From assembly GCF_000315485.1 (NCBI RefSeq), contig NZ_JH992940.1:1562816-1626815 (forward strand): a stretch of DNA of 64,000 nucleotides, read 5' to 3'. The notes under the pieces are model-generated. The model made no database searches and was not told where the DNA came from. It worked only from the letters and a program-made list of their open reading frames with translations. Source of the stretch: Bacteroides oleiciplenus YIT 12058 (GTDB lineage: Bacteria; Bacteroidota; Bacteroidia; Bacteroidales; Bacteroidaceae). Made by a program: the position numbers and the translations under genes. The first letter of the stretch is position 1, and each line of letters starts with the position of its first letter. This document shows positions 39,495 to 48,239 of the stretch, piece by piece.

Positions 39495-42400
39495 TTAGAA
39501 TGAAACGTTTACACCCACAGTAAATGTACGAGCTTGTGGATAGACACCGCGATCGATGCCAAGAGATTTTATACCTTCAGGACCTGAAGCGATTTCAGGA
39601 TCGAAGCCCCAATACTTGGTCCAAGTCATGAGATTCTCAGCCTGCACATACACACGCAGACGTTCGATAGTAAGCTTACGAGTAAGAGTCCTAGGTAATG
39701 TATACCCCAAAGTGATGTTCTTAAGGCGAAGATAAGAGCCGTCGCATACATAAAGGTCGGATACCAGCCAGTTCTGAGAATCACCGAGAGCCAGGCGAGG
39801 ATACTTATTGGAAGTTCCCTCACCGGTCCAACGATCCAACATCCATGTAGGATAGTTTCCGGCGGAAATGTCAGAACGATAAGTACCATCGAATACATCG
39901 GCACCTGCCACGCCTTGGAAGAAGATGTTGAAGTCAAAACCCCTCCAGTCAGCATTGAAGTTCAAACCATAGGTCCAGTCGGGAGTACCATTGCCTATAT
40001 TAGTGCGGTCATCAGAAGAAATCTGACCATCCTTATTTACGTCAACAAAACGAACGTCACCGGGAACAGCATTCGGCATAATCATCTTGCCATCCTTATT
40101 CACATAAGCGCGAACCTCGTCTATATTCTGGAAAACACCATCAGTTTTATAACCAAAGAAGTAAGGAAAAGCCTCACCATTAGAGCCACGTGTTCCACCA
40201 CCGGAGAATCCCTGAATACCATCCAGATCAATGTAACCGGTATCATTACCCAAATTCTTCAGCTCATTCTTAAGATAGGTGGCATTACCTTTAATCGCAA
40301 ACTTAGCGTCAGACACATTCCATTTATAACCAAGTTCAAATTCAAAACCGCTGTTCTGCATGTCGCCCACGTTACCCAGAGGCTTGGTTTCACCCACATA
40401 ACTCGGAATAGGCATTGTGATAATCATACCATTGGTTTTCTTTATATAATAGTCGGCACTGAATGTCAAGGCACTGTTAAAGAAAGCCAAGTCGATACCC
40501 AAGTCAGTCTGTTCACTCTCTTCCCACTTCAAGTCGGGGTTTGCCAGACGCTGAGCCTTAGAACCATTAAACTTGGTGGCTGTTTGTCCGAAAAGCACAT
40601 TGTTGCCCATAGCTGTCAATGAGGTGTAGCCGAAGTCTTCAATATTGTCATTACCGTTCTTACCCCAACTGGCACGAATCTTAAAATTAGACAACCAATC
40701 ACGTGTGCCTTCCATAAACGCCTCGTTCATCACGTTCCAGCCTAAAGATAGGGACGGAAATATACCATATAGATTGTTTGCACCAAAGCGACTGGAACCG
40801 TCACGACGTACAGTCGCTTGGAACATATAGCGTTCTGCATAGTTGTAACTGAGACGGGCAAAAAGTGAAGACATTCTATGCTCCGTGTAAGGACCACCGT
40901 AAACACCATGCTGAACAGTAGAACTGACAAACTTACCCGATTCAGGATCTGTAACAATAACAATGCTTCCCGTAGCATAATCTATAGAAGGTTTATCAGA
41001 ATTTACCAGATTCCAACGGCTTCCACCAAGTTGTTCGCCCTTATACTTAAAAGCGGACTGCCCGAGTACAATGCCGAAACTGTGTTTGCCTATTGTTTTG
41101 TCATAAGTCAACGTATTTTCAATCTGCCAGGTAACATTCTGTGCCTTAAATGAAGCAGCACTGGTATGCGATGCATTATTGTTACCGGAAAGATAGTAAA
41201 GAGTCTTTGTTGCCTCGTCATTACCCCAGAAACCCATGTCGGCACTGTAACTGAAGTGATACTTCAAATTATCCCACAACTGCAGATCAAGAGAAAATTT
41301 AGGAACAAACTTATGTGACCAATTCTTCTTGGGATTCAACGTCATCATAGCCAATGGATTGTTCATTTCAGCATAAGAGCCACCAGGAACAGTGTACACA
41401 TTACCATTTTCATCACAAGGCAATTCATAAGTGGGGTAAGCAGCTATTTGCTTTTTAGCAGCATCACCCGTCAAAGTAGGAGTCAGAATGGGAGACAGAT
41501 AAAGAGCAGATCCCAAAACCGAACCAAATTCAGAGTTGGCATTGATTCCAGTGGAGTGCGTACGCATATAAGCAATGTTCACACCCAAATCCAATTTATT
41601 AAGGAAACTACGCTCTTTAGAAGCATCGATCAAATTGTACTGAGTATTCGAACGAATTGTCAGACGATCATAATTAGACTGACCGTAGTTACCTCCAACA
41701 ATACCATCTTGTGAAAAATATCCCAATGACAAATAATAGTTCACTTTTTCAGATGCACCACTAATGGTCACATCATGGTTTACAACTGGGGCATTATCAT
41801 TAAAAACAAGATCCTGCCAGTTCGTACCAAAACCTTTTATCTCATTTCCCATAGCATCTTTCAGATTGTAAGGGTCAGCATAAAGAGGAGCCTGGCCACC
41901 ATTCACATACTTCTCGTTCTGCAAGATGGCATAGTCTGTAGCACTTGTCACATCGCGTTTTTTCCATGCACTCTGCCAACCATAAGAGAAGTTGTAATTG
42001 ATTTGAGCTTTGCCCATTTTACCTTTTTTGGTAGTCACAAGGATGACACCATTGGCAGCACGTGCGCCATAGATAGCACCGGAAGCGGCATCCTTCAGCA
42101 CTTCTATAGATTCTATATCGTTCGGATTCACAAAGTCAAGGCCACCTCCAATAGGCATACCATCCACAATGTAAAGCGGGTCACTATTATTAATAGTGCC
42201 GATACCACGAACACGTACACGAGGACTTTCGCCGGGCTGACCAGAAGAAGAAGTGACATCCACACCAGCAGCCAACCCCTTCAATGCATTATCCATGCGG
42301 ACGGGAGACTTTCCGGCCAAGTCTTCGCTACTTACCTTGGCAATAGAAGCCGTAACCACACTCTTCTTTTGTACCCCGTAACCTACTACTACTACCTCAT

Positions 42401-42710
42401 CCAACGCTTCCGCATCTTCCTGCAACACGATTTTCAACTCATGTTTACCATTTACCGAAATCTCCTGTGATTTAAATCCTATATAAGAAATAGAGAGGAT
42501 TGCGTCGGAAGGAACCGACAAGGTAAATTCACCGTCTATACCGGTGATTGTTCCTGTAGCGGCATTACCCTTCACCACCACATTTACTCCAGGTAAGGGT
42601 TCGTTATCCGTACCGCTTACCACCGTACCTTTTACCTGTATATTCTGAGCATATACAGAAGCTAATAAGGTAAAGCTTAGTAAAAATAAAACTGATAATA
42701 ACTTTTTCAT
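39495..42710 (-). CDS. SusC/RagA family TonB-dependent outer-membrane transporter
   Basis: A 1071-residue TonB-dependent transporter that imports oligosaccharides with SusD. I start at MKKLLSVLFLLSF (signal peptide); the open frame extends 38 codons upstream but the -7 element lies within that extension. A carboxypeptidase-like domain follows (VKGTVVSGTDNEPLPGVNVV, ISYIGFKSQEISV), then the TonB-box region DEVVVVGYG, the plug (GLAAGVDVTSSSGQPG, IESIEVLKDAASGAIYGARAA) and the 22-strand barrel ending in Phe. First gene of the glucan locus. Confidence 0.96.
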   Translation of the reverse strand: MKKLLSVLFLLSFTLLASVYAQNIQVKGTVVSGTDNEPLPGVNVVVKGNAATGTITGIDGEFTLSVPSDAILSISYIGFKSQEISVNGKHELKIVLQEDAEALDEVVVVGYGVQKKSVVTASIAKVSSEDLAGKSPVRMDNALKGLAAGVDVTSSSGQPGESPRVRVRGIGTINNSDPLYIVDGMPIGGGLDFVNPNDIESIEVLKDAASGAIYGARAANGVILVTTKKGKMGKAQINYNFSYGWQSAWKKRDVTSATDYAILQNEKYVNGGQAPLYADPYNLKDAMGNEIKGFGTNWQDLVFNDNAPVVNHDVTISGASEKVNYYLSLGYFSQDGIVGGNYGQSNYDRLTIRSNTQYNLIDASKERSFLNKLDLGVNIAYMRTHSTGINANSEFGSVLGSALYLSPILTPTLTGDAAKKQIAAYPTYELPCDENGNVYTVPGGSYAEMNNPLAMMTLNPKKNWSHKFVPKFSLDLQLWDNLKYHFSYSADMGFWGNDEATKTLYYLSGNNNASHTSAASFKAQNVTWQIENTLTYDKTIGKHSFGIVLGQSAFKYKGEQLGGSRWNLVNSDKPSIDYATGSIVIVTDPESGKFVSSTVQHGVYGGPYTEHRMSSLFARLSYNYAERYMFQATVRRDGSSRFGANNLYGIFPSLSLGWNVMNEAFMEGTRDWLSNFKIRASWGKNGNDNIEDFGYTSLTAMGNNVLFGQTATKFNGSKAQRLANPDLKWEESEQTDLGIDLAFFNSALTFSADYYIKKTNGMIITMPIPSYVGETKPLGNVGDMQNSGFEFELGYKWNVSDAKFAIKGNATYLKNELKNLGNDTGYIDLDGIQGFSGGGTRGSNGEAFPYFFGYKTDGVFQNIDEVRAYVNKDGKMIMPNAVPGDVRFVDVNKDGQISSDDRTNIGNGTPDWTYGLNFNADWRGFDFNIFFQGVAGADVFDGTYRSDISAGNYPTWMLDRWTGEGTSNKYPRLALGDSQNWLVSDLYVCDGSYLRLKNITLGYTLPRTLTRKLTIERLRVYVQAENLMTWTKYWGFDPEIASGPEGIKSLGIDRGVYPQARTFTVGVNVSF

Positions 42711-42765
42711 AAGTTTCACTAAATTAAGATTAACAATTCTCGGTTTCGTTCTCATTCGAACACTG

Positions 42766-42773
42766 CAAACATA
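42766..42773 (-). promoter_or_regulatory. -7 promoter element of the glucan locus
   Basis: The minus strand reads TATGTTTG, matching TAnnTTTG, 56 bp upstream of the SusC ATG at 42710. There is no clear TTTG at the -33 position, as expected for an activator-dependent promoter. Confidence 0.55.
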
Positions 42774-42814
42774 TGATAAATGAATAGAAAAGTAACCTGA
42801 AGTATCCATTCTTA

Positions 42815-42914
42815 AATACGTCAATTCAAAAATCAGAATACGTTATCAATACGTCAGCAACGAATAAACCGCTGTAAATCAAAAGAATTAGAATACTTTC
42901 ATCCAATACGTCAT
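42815..42914. promoter_or_regulatory. Four direct repeats of AATACGTCA upstream of the SusC promoter
   Basis: AATACGTCA at 42815-42823, AATACGTTA at 42837-42845, AATACGTCA at 42848-42856 and 42906-42914, all in the same orientation. Steps between starts are 22, 11 and 58 bp; the first two equal two and one helical turns. They lie 42-141 bp upstream of the -7 element. They are good candidates for activator binding sites of the glucan locus. The gap 42711-43100 otherwise contains only the promoter and a terminator. Confidence 0.6.
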
Positions 42915-43041
42915 CACATGTTATAAAGCATAAAACACTATTTTTCAATACTACAGTAACATATAAATAAACGAAAATACAAAGGAAGTTAATACCAGAA
43001 AAGTGTGTTTACAATAATTTCAGAAGGTATATCAATAAAAA

Positions 43042-43077
43042 AAGTTCTCTCATATCATCAGTAGATAGAGAGAACTT
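43042..43077 (-). terminator. Intrinsic terminator at the end of the tubulin-like operon
   Basis: A perfect 10-bp stem, AAGTTCTCTC (43042-43051) with GAGAGAACTT (43068-43077), followed on the minus strand by a T run (A run 43037-43043). It lies 24 bp after the metallophosphoesterase stop. Confidence 0.85.
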
Positions 43078-43100
43078 CTTATCATTATTAATATAAGTAT

Positions 43101-44102
43101 CTATTTAGCTTTCTTTTTTCCTTTTTGGAAACTATCCGGGAATGTTATCTGGTTGATAATCTCTCCGCCACGTAACCGTACCCAAGTATCAAAAGTCTTT
43201 TGATTCTCTTTCAGTACAATCACGCGTGCACCATTTGGGCGCAGATGGTTATAGATGGTATTGCCTCCGGAGAAGCGTCCATAAGCCAATAATATGTCTT
43301 TGTACATCACTGCAAAGTCATTATCGTGATCGTGTCCACAGAAAGCAGCTATCACATCTCCTTGCTCCTTTATGGCAGTAAACATACCGGAATTAAGCCT
43401 TGGACAGCTCACTTCCTCTCCTTTCGAACCCAGCAACGGACTCTTCCCGTCAGCCTCAGCCAATGCATATTCAGGCAAAGGAATATGAAAGAAAGCAAGA
43501 GATGGAAGAGGAGTTCCACCATTATTCTTAGTAAAGCTCTTACTCTGCTCACGATACCAATTGATTTGATCAAAACGGAACCAATCATATCCACCGATTC
43601 CCTCTAATTTAGGACGAGCATGAGAGTCCATACAGTAAAAGACTGCTGCTGTTCGATATCCATCACTGGACATTACCGGTAAAGCATAATCTGGACTAAA
43701 GACACCATTGCGATCGGGCTGTATATTATAAGGCATAGCACTGATGATATCGTAGATTTCACTCAATGTACAATCAAACTGTTCATCGTGATTACCAAAT
43801 ACGACAGCAAACGGAATCTGACGTTCCGAAATGCAAGCAAATAATATCGGTAAGATTTTTGCTACTGAAGCTGAATAAACCAAATCTCCTGTTATCATTA
43901 CAAAGTCCGGTTTTTCAGCATCCAGCACTTCCTCCATGCATTCTATAGCCTTATTTGAGGCCTTTTTTCCCCACTTATAGTGGAGATCTGTAAACTGCAC
44001 AATTTTAAACTCTCCATCGGAAGAAAAATGAAGAGTAGGTTTTTGTGCATGACCAACAAAAGCCATGCACAGAAATAGGATACAAATAGTAATATGTTTC
44101 AT
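43101..44102 (-). CDS. Exported calcineurin-like metallophosphoesterase
   Basis: A 333-residue protein with a signal peptide (ICILFLCMAFVGHAQ). The di-metal phosphoesterase motifs are complete: FTDLHYKWG (Asp, His), ITGDLVYS (GDxx), VFGNHDEQFD (GNHD), AFFHIPLPEY (His) and CGHDHDNDF (GHxH-type). Position and length resemble the PhoD/Ppx-like purple phosphatase subfamily common in Bacteroides. Substrate unknown. It starts 2 bp after the SUMF1-fold gene stops, so it is the last gene of the eight-gene operon, though it could be a more general enzyme that was recruited. Confidence 0.85.
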   Translation of the reverse strand: MKHITICILFLCMAFVGHAQKPTLHFSSDGEFKIVQFTDLHYKWGKKASNKAIECMEEVLDAEKPDFVMITGDLVYSASVAKILPILFACISERQIPFAVVFGNHDEQFDCTLSEIYDIISAMPYNIQPDRNGVFSPDYALPVMSSDGYRTAAVFYCMDSHARPKLEGIGGYDWFRFDQINWYREQSKSFTKNNGGTPLPSLAFFHIPLPEYALAEADGKSPLLGSKGEEVSCPRLNSGMFTAIKEQGDVIAAFCGHDHDNDFAVMYKDILLAYGRFSGGNTIYNHLRPNGARVIVLKENQKTFDTWVRLRGGEIINQITFPDSFQKGKKKAK

Positions 44103-44104
44103 TG

Positions 44105-45223
44105 TTACATACTAAGATCCAGCACCAATCGTAACCCTAAGCTCCTCTCACGTGTATCCTGCTCCACTCTACGACGGAAAGCTACGCGGAGGTTATCAAC
44201 CGATTCACTATCCCAGGCACCACCACGACGCACGCGGTTCTTATCCTGTTTAGAGCCGATAGGATCAGAAACATCTCCCTTAGGATAGTCATTTTTATAA
44301 TCCATACAGAATTCCCACACATTACCACTCATATCATAAAATCCAAGCTCATTGGGTTTCTTCGTTTTTACAGCATGTGTAGTATTTTGGCTATTAGCAT
44401 AATACCAGCCCACTTCGTCCGCATTAGCACTTCCACTATATTGTGTAAGCTGAGTTTTGTTTCCACCACGGGCTACATATTCCCATTCCGCCTCTGTCGG
44501 CAAACGGAAACGTACTCCTGTCAATTCATTCAGTTTCTTAATGAAAACCTGACATTCATCCCAACTTACCATTTCTACGGGCTTATTAGGATCTTGGAAG
44601 GTAGAAGGATTGCTATCCATAACATACTCCCACAGTGCCTGTGTTACTTCCGTTTCGCCCATATAAAAGTCTTTCGTAATCTTTACCCAATGAACAGGTT
44701 GCTCATCTTTGTCCGCATTCTGTTGTTCGGGAGTAGCTCCCATTTTAAACATACCCGCCTTCACGAGCAGCAAGTCAAAATTCACGGGCTTTTTAGTTTG
44801 CACTCCAATAATATTCGCCTGTGGTTTAAGTTCTACGGTAATTCTTGGCTTCAAATAGTTCTCACCCGGCTTTGTCACTGTCATGATATACGTAGACTTT
44901 GACTTCACACTCTCAAAATCGCAACGTAAAGGGGTGAATTCCGTTGTCTTAATAGTAAGCCAGTTAGAGCCTGCGGGCAGATATACCCAATATTCTCCTT
45001 CCTTATACTCAAACTTTACAACATCACCCTCAAATTTGGCATCCTGCACAGCCAGTCCCACTTTAATCAAAGCACAAGGGTCTCCATTCAAGTCAGGAAC
45101 CTGATGTACCTGAGCAGCTAAATCTGATGAATCAACATGAAAATCGCTCATAGTCAACTCTTGTGCATAGAGCGAGCAAAACGAAAAGCACAGCAAAATT
45201 GCTGCAAAAAAAATCTTTTTCAT
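44105..45223 (-). CDS. Exported SUMF1-fold (formylglycine-generating-enzyme-like) protein
   Basis: A 372-residue exported protein (signal peptide ending SLYAQ). Residues 1-150 form an unassigned domain. Residues 155-372 are the SUMF1/C-type-lectin-like fold: LLLVKAGMFKMGAT, YMGETEVTQALWEYVM, NKPVEMVSWDECQVFIKKLN, FRLPTEAEWEYVARGG, ELGFYDMSGNVWEF and RVRRGGAWDSES. The C-terminal segment that holds the copper-binding Cys pair in true formylglycine-generating enzymes has no Cys here, so it is unlikely to make formylglycine. More likely it is a structural or binding module, as GldK-type proteins are. Sixth... position in the operon: between the NTF2-like gene and the phosphoesterase. Confidence 0.85.
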   Translation of the reverse strand: MKKIFFAAILLCFSFCSLYAQELTMSDFHVDSSDLAAQVHQVPDLNGDPCALIKVGLAVQDAKFEGDVVKFEYKEGEYWVYLPAGSNWLTIKTTEFTPLRCDFESVKSKSTYIMTVTKPGENYLKPRITVELKPQANIIGVQTKKPVNFDLLLVKAGMFKMGATPEQQNADKDEQPVHWVKITKDFYMGETEVTQALWEYVMDSNPSTFQDPNKPVEMVSWDECQVFIKKLNELTGVRFRLPTEAEWEYVARGGNKTQLTQYSGSANADEVGWYYANSQNTTHAVKTKKPNELGFYDMSGNVWEFCMDYKNDYPKGDVSDPIGSKQDKNRVRRGGAWDSESVDNLRVAFRRRVEQDTRERSLGLRLVLDLSM

Positions 45224-45241
45224 ATAAATTGGTTTCTATTA

Positions 45242-46225
45242 TTATGGTAGTTTAACGTCTGAAAATCCGAACACATTTTCTCCCATAGGTTGCCAGGTTC
45301 TTACCTGTATTTTAGGCTGTTCTTCATTTGTGAAATCCCAAATCAAAACAACCATACCCTCATCATGATAAGTCGATGAATACCAGTTCTGCCGCAATGT
45401 CACTGCATAATACTGAGGTTTTGCACCATTACGTTTAATCTCATAATCATCGAACTCCACATTGATATAGCCTTTATATTTTTCACGATCAAAAACACGG
45501 CGCAGACTTGCCAAATACTGTTGTTTGTTCTTCTGGACATATTCCACTTTTGTTGCATCTGCCAACCCTACTTCACTTTTTTGCCTTTGCATAACCACCT
45601 TACCAGTAATAATCAATGCGTCATCACTGAAGATATCTTCCATGAATTTAAGATTTTTATCATTATAGGCCTTTCTGAACTGTTCGCACCAGTGAATAAT
45701 TTGCAGGCGACGATCCACATCATTCAACCGAACGCCTTCTTTCAACAATTGCTGGTACTGCCGAGTTTCCATAGCAAAATTAAAGTCAATAATCCGTCCA
45801 GAGGTATTAAAGTCAATACAAATTTCCTGATACTTAGACTTTTGAGTATCAAAAGCAGCATCCAGCGGTTTCATCTCCACACCAATATTTCTTACCTGAA
45901 AACCACGCAAACTTCCATTGCTCCGCTCCAAACGAACACAATGCTCTACAATATCACTATCCATCGTACGGAAATGAACATTGTTCCAAGTCATCCCGAT
46001 ACTCTGCGAAGCCAGATTGTCTATATCAATTCCACTATAATTGATGTCGGAATTACCAGACTCAGCAGCATTAATAGCAGTCAACAAACTCACCACTTGT
46101 TGTTCCATCTTCGTTTTTAAAGCACCAGTCGAAATACCATCAGAAAATTCAAAAAGTACCTCATCCTGTGCGTGCAAAAACATGCAACAACTCAACATCC
46201 AAAAAGCGAATACTATTTTTCTCAT
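45242..46225 (-). CDS. Exported protein with C-terminal NTF2/SnoaL-like domain
   Basis: A 327-residue protein with a signal peptide (FWMLSCCMFLHAQ). Residues 20-175 are not recognised. From about 185 the sequence resembles an NTF2-like cone fold: CEQFRKAYNDKNLKFMEDIFSDDALIITG, described in two parts, then the mid-strand region VEYVQKNKQQYLASLRRVF, and closing strands YYAVTLRQNW and MVVLIWDF. Such domains often bind small molecules or mediate protein contacts; no catalytic residues are evident. It lies 18 bp upstream of the SUMF1-fold gene in the tubulin operon. Function unknown. Confidence 0.65.
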   Translation of the reverse strand: MRKIVFAFWMLSCCMFLHAQDEVLFEFSDGISTGALKTKMEQQVVSLLTAINAAESGNSDINYSGIDIDNLASQSIGMTWNNVHFRTMDSDIVEHCVRLERSNGSLRGFQVRNIGVEMKPLDAAFDTQKSKYQEICIDFNTSGRIIDFNFAMETRQYQQLLKEGVRLNDVDRRLQIIHWCEQFRKAYNDKNLKFMEDIFSDDALIITGKVVMQRQKSEVGLADATKVEYVQKNKQQYLASLRRVFDREKYKGYINVEFDDYEIKRNGAKPQYYAVTLRQNWYSSTYHDEGMVVLIWDFTNEEQPKIQVRTWQPMGENVFGFSDVKLP

Positions 46226-46288
46226 ATTACTATAACATTACTATTTATATATATTCAAGCAGCATTATTTCCTAAACCCAATATTACC

Positions 46289-47092
46289 TTATTTAGAAAA
46301 TTCAAACCATACTGCACCTTTGCCTTTACCAAAATAATTATCCAATGAATCGTACTGGCGGGTTCTGAAATTAACCCGATCACTGGTACCCGGTCCCAGA
46401 ATAGTCACTAAGCTTTTATCTGCATCATTTTCAAGTATAACCCAGAAACACTCTGCTATATTCTTGCACTCATTATATGTACCAAAACGTTTCACTTTAT
46501 AATCTACCTTCATGCGGTTAAGCACACTTATCACTCCCTGCAAATTAGGCTTCGTCAACATCTCATTCACAGCTTCCTGCTGCCATTCTACCAAAAGGGG
46601 TATCGAAGCGTCAGAAGAAGATTCCGATGCCACAGTTGATTCTGTCACAACGGGTTCAGATACTGCAGGAGTTGCAACAGGTTCAGAAGTTTCGACTGGT
46701 TCAGGTGCTGCAATCGGCTCCACCTTCGACTCCAATGGCGCAGCTTCCCCTACAGGTTCAAACGGAACATAATCCGCTTTATTTACGTAAACAAAAACAC
46801 GCATATTAGTGCCACGCTTTCCTTTAATATATTGTGCCTTCGTCAATCCCTGTTCCGTAACTTTACTTTCAGGAGGCAGCTTTTTGTCATTAATATAGTC
46901 ATTAATATAGTTGGTCAACATCAAAGTGGCAGCTTCACGGGCCTCTTCTTCAGTTTCCATAGTAGATTCGGCATAGAAATATCTTCCGTCGCGCTTAATG
47001 TCGTTTATTTGCTTCGTAATACCCGAATTTTGCGCTAAAGCCCCCATAACCGAAAAGCAGCCTAATAGCAGCACCAGAATTCGTTGTTTCAT
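46289..47092 (-). CDS. Exported protein of unknown function with Pro/Glu/Val-rich linker
   Basis: A 267-residue protein. I start at MKQRILVLLLG (clean signal peptide ending GALAQ) because earlier ATGs overlap the preceding gene by 11-50 bp. Residues 25-100 form one small domain (DGRYFYAESTMETEEEARE..., NMRVFVYVNKADYVPF) whose layout recalls LPP20/FlgT-like domains. A low-complexity linker of Pro, Val, Glu, Ser and Thr (about 105-160) leads to a C-terminal domain of about 100 residues ending in AVWFEFSK. The two-domain, flexible-linker design suits a periplasmic connector. Not recognised further. A 63-bp gap follows. Confidence 0.6.
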   Translation of the reverse strand: MKQRILVLLLGCFSVMGALAQNSGITKQINDIKRDGRYFYAESTMETEEEAREAATLMLTNYINDYINDKKLPPESKVTEQGLTKAQYIKGKRGTNMRVFVYVNKADYVPFEPVGEAAPLESKVEPIAAPEPVETSEPVATPAVSEPVVTESTVASESSSDASIPLLVEWQQEAVNEMLTKPNLQGVISVLNRMKVDYKVKRFGTYNECKNIAECFWVILENDADKSLVTILGPGTSDRVNFRTRQYDSLDNYFGKGKGAVWFEFSK

Positions 47093-47096
47093 ACTT

Positions 47097-48224
47097 TCAA
47101 TATTCATCTTCTTTAAACAAATTTTTAATTTTAAAAGTGGGAACATAACTTGTCAAACGGGCCGTTATATTTCCTTTTTTATCTAATAACTGCTCTACAT
47201 CGCAAGTTACTTTCATTACATGGCAATAGCCCTCATTGGCATTGCGCATTAATAATTCACAAACAGCAAGTGTTCCCTCAAAACTAATTACTCCAAAATA
47301 AGGGGTACACCCTTGCCTCAAAAAATAACTGATGAACTGTAACAAAGGCACTTCAAAGTTCTCATCGGGAGCATCGTATTTTCTCAGACGAACATTTATC
47401 CTGAAATCACTTTTCAGATTAACTGTTGTCAGCAGATTTGCCAAACTCTCTAAAGGATGTTGTCGATTGAAGAGTAACTGATATTTTCCGTCTCCTGATT
47501 TCTCATAATAGCGGGTTGTACTCAGTTCAGCCGTGTAACAAGTATCACCGGGAAGAACAAAGTAATTTGGTTGCCAAGTCATGACCAAGGACTTAGGATT
47601 GATCTTTGTAGTATCTGCCGGCAACGATGCAGCACGTTTTATTGCCTCCACTATACGCCGCTCATTTTCTACCATCTCGGTGCCATGAAGCAAATCATAG
47701 CTAATAGGGAAATCAACCGAACAAGTAAGTTTATCCTCCCGGTACCAACTGATTTTATAGCGTCTGTCGGACAGATTCTCAATTTTCAGATTCAAAGTTG
47801 TGTCACCGACCTGCTTACGCAAATCGGACATTTCTCCGACTGTAAAATTAATATTATCTTCTGCCAATTGTTTCTCTACAGGCTTCTCACGCTTCAACGG
47901 CAAATCAAGAGCCAAAACATAGCGTTCCAAAAAATTATATACAGCAGGAACTTGCATCAATCGGCGCTGTTCTTTAGAAAAGAAAAGGTAACCGATATGG
48001 CTCACACGCCCATTTTCTACTGTTACATTCAACGGACGCTTTTTGTAAAAAAATTCTGTACAATGACGACCATCTTCCAAAGTGTTTAACTGATTTGCCA
48101 GTTTCAATGATTCTGCCATATCAGCCAATAAATCGGTTTGATAGCTGTTCTGAGCCATCAACGATAAGGTATTTACCCCCGAAAGGGTAAATACCATGAA
48201 TAATAAGCAGAATATGGTCTTCAT
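47097..48224 (-). CDS. Exported protein of unknown function
   Basis: A 375-residue protein with a signal peptide (FCLLFMVFTLSGVNTLSLMAQ). The mature part is mixed alpha/beta with several charged segments and no motif I recognise; FFYKKRPLNVTVENG and IKNLFKEDEY mark the ends. It has Cys residues scattered but no lipobox. It lies 15 bp after the zinc-ribbon gene and 4 bp before the next gene, so it is firmly within the operon. It probably acts in the periplasm with its neighbours. Confidence 0.6.
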   Translation of the reverse strand: MKTIFCLLFMVFTLSGVNTLSLMAQNSYQTDLLADMAESLKLANQLNTLEDGRHCTEFFYKKRPLNVTVENGRVSHIGYLFFSKEQRRLMQVPAVYNFLERYVLALDLPLKREKPVEKQLAEDNINFTVGEMSDLRKQVGDTTLNLKIENLSDRRYKISWYREDKLTCSVDFPISYDLLHGTEMVENERRIVEAIKRAASLPADTTKINPKSLVMTWQPNYFVLPGDTCYTAELSTTRYYEKSGDGKYQLLFNRQHPLESLANLLTTVNLKSDFRINVRLRKYDAPDENFEVPLLQFISYFLRQGCTPYFGVISFEGTLAVCELLMRNANEGYCHVMKVTCDVEQLLDKKGNITARLTSYVPTFKIKNLFKEDEY

Positions 48225-48239
48225 AACAATTAATGTTTA

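Noticed and set aside
42711..42824. 38-codon N-terminal extension of SusC
   Set aside because: It contains the -7 element and would bury the signal peptide.
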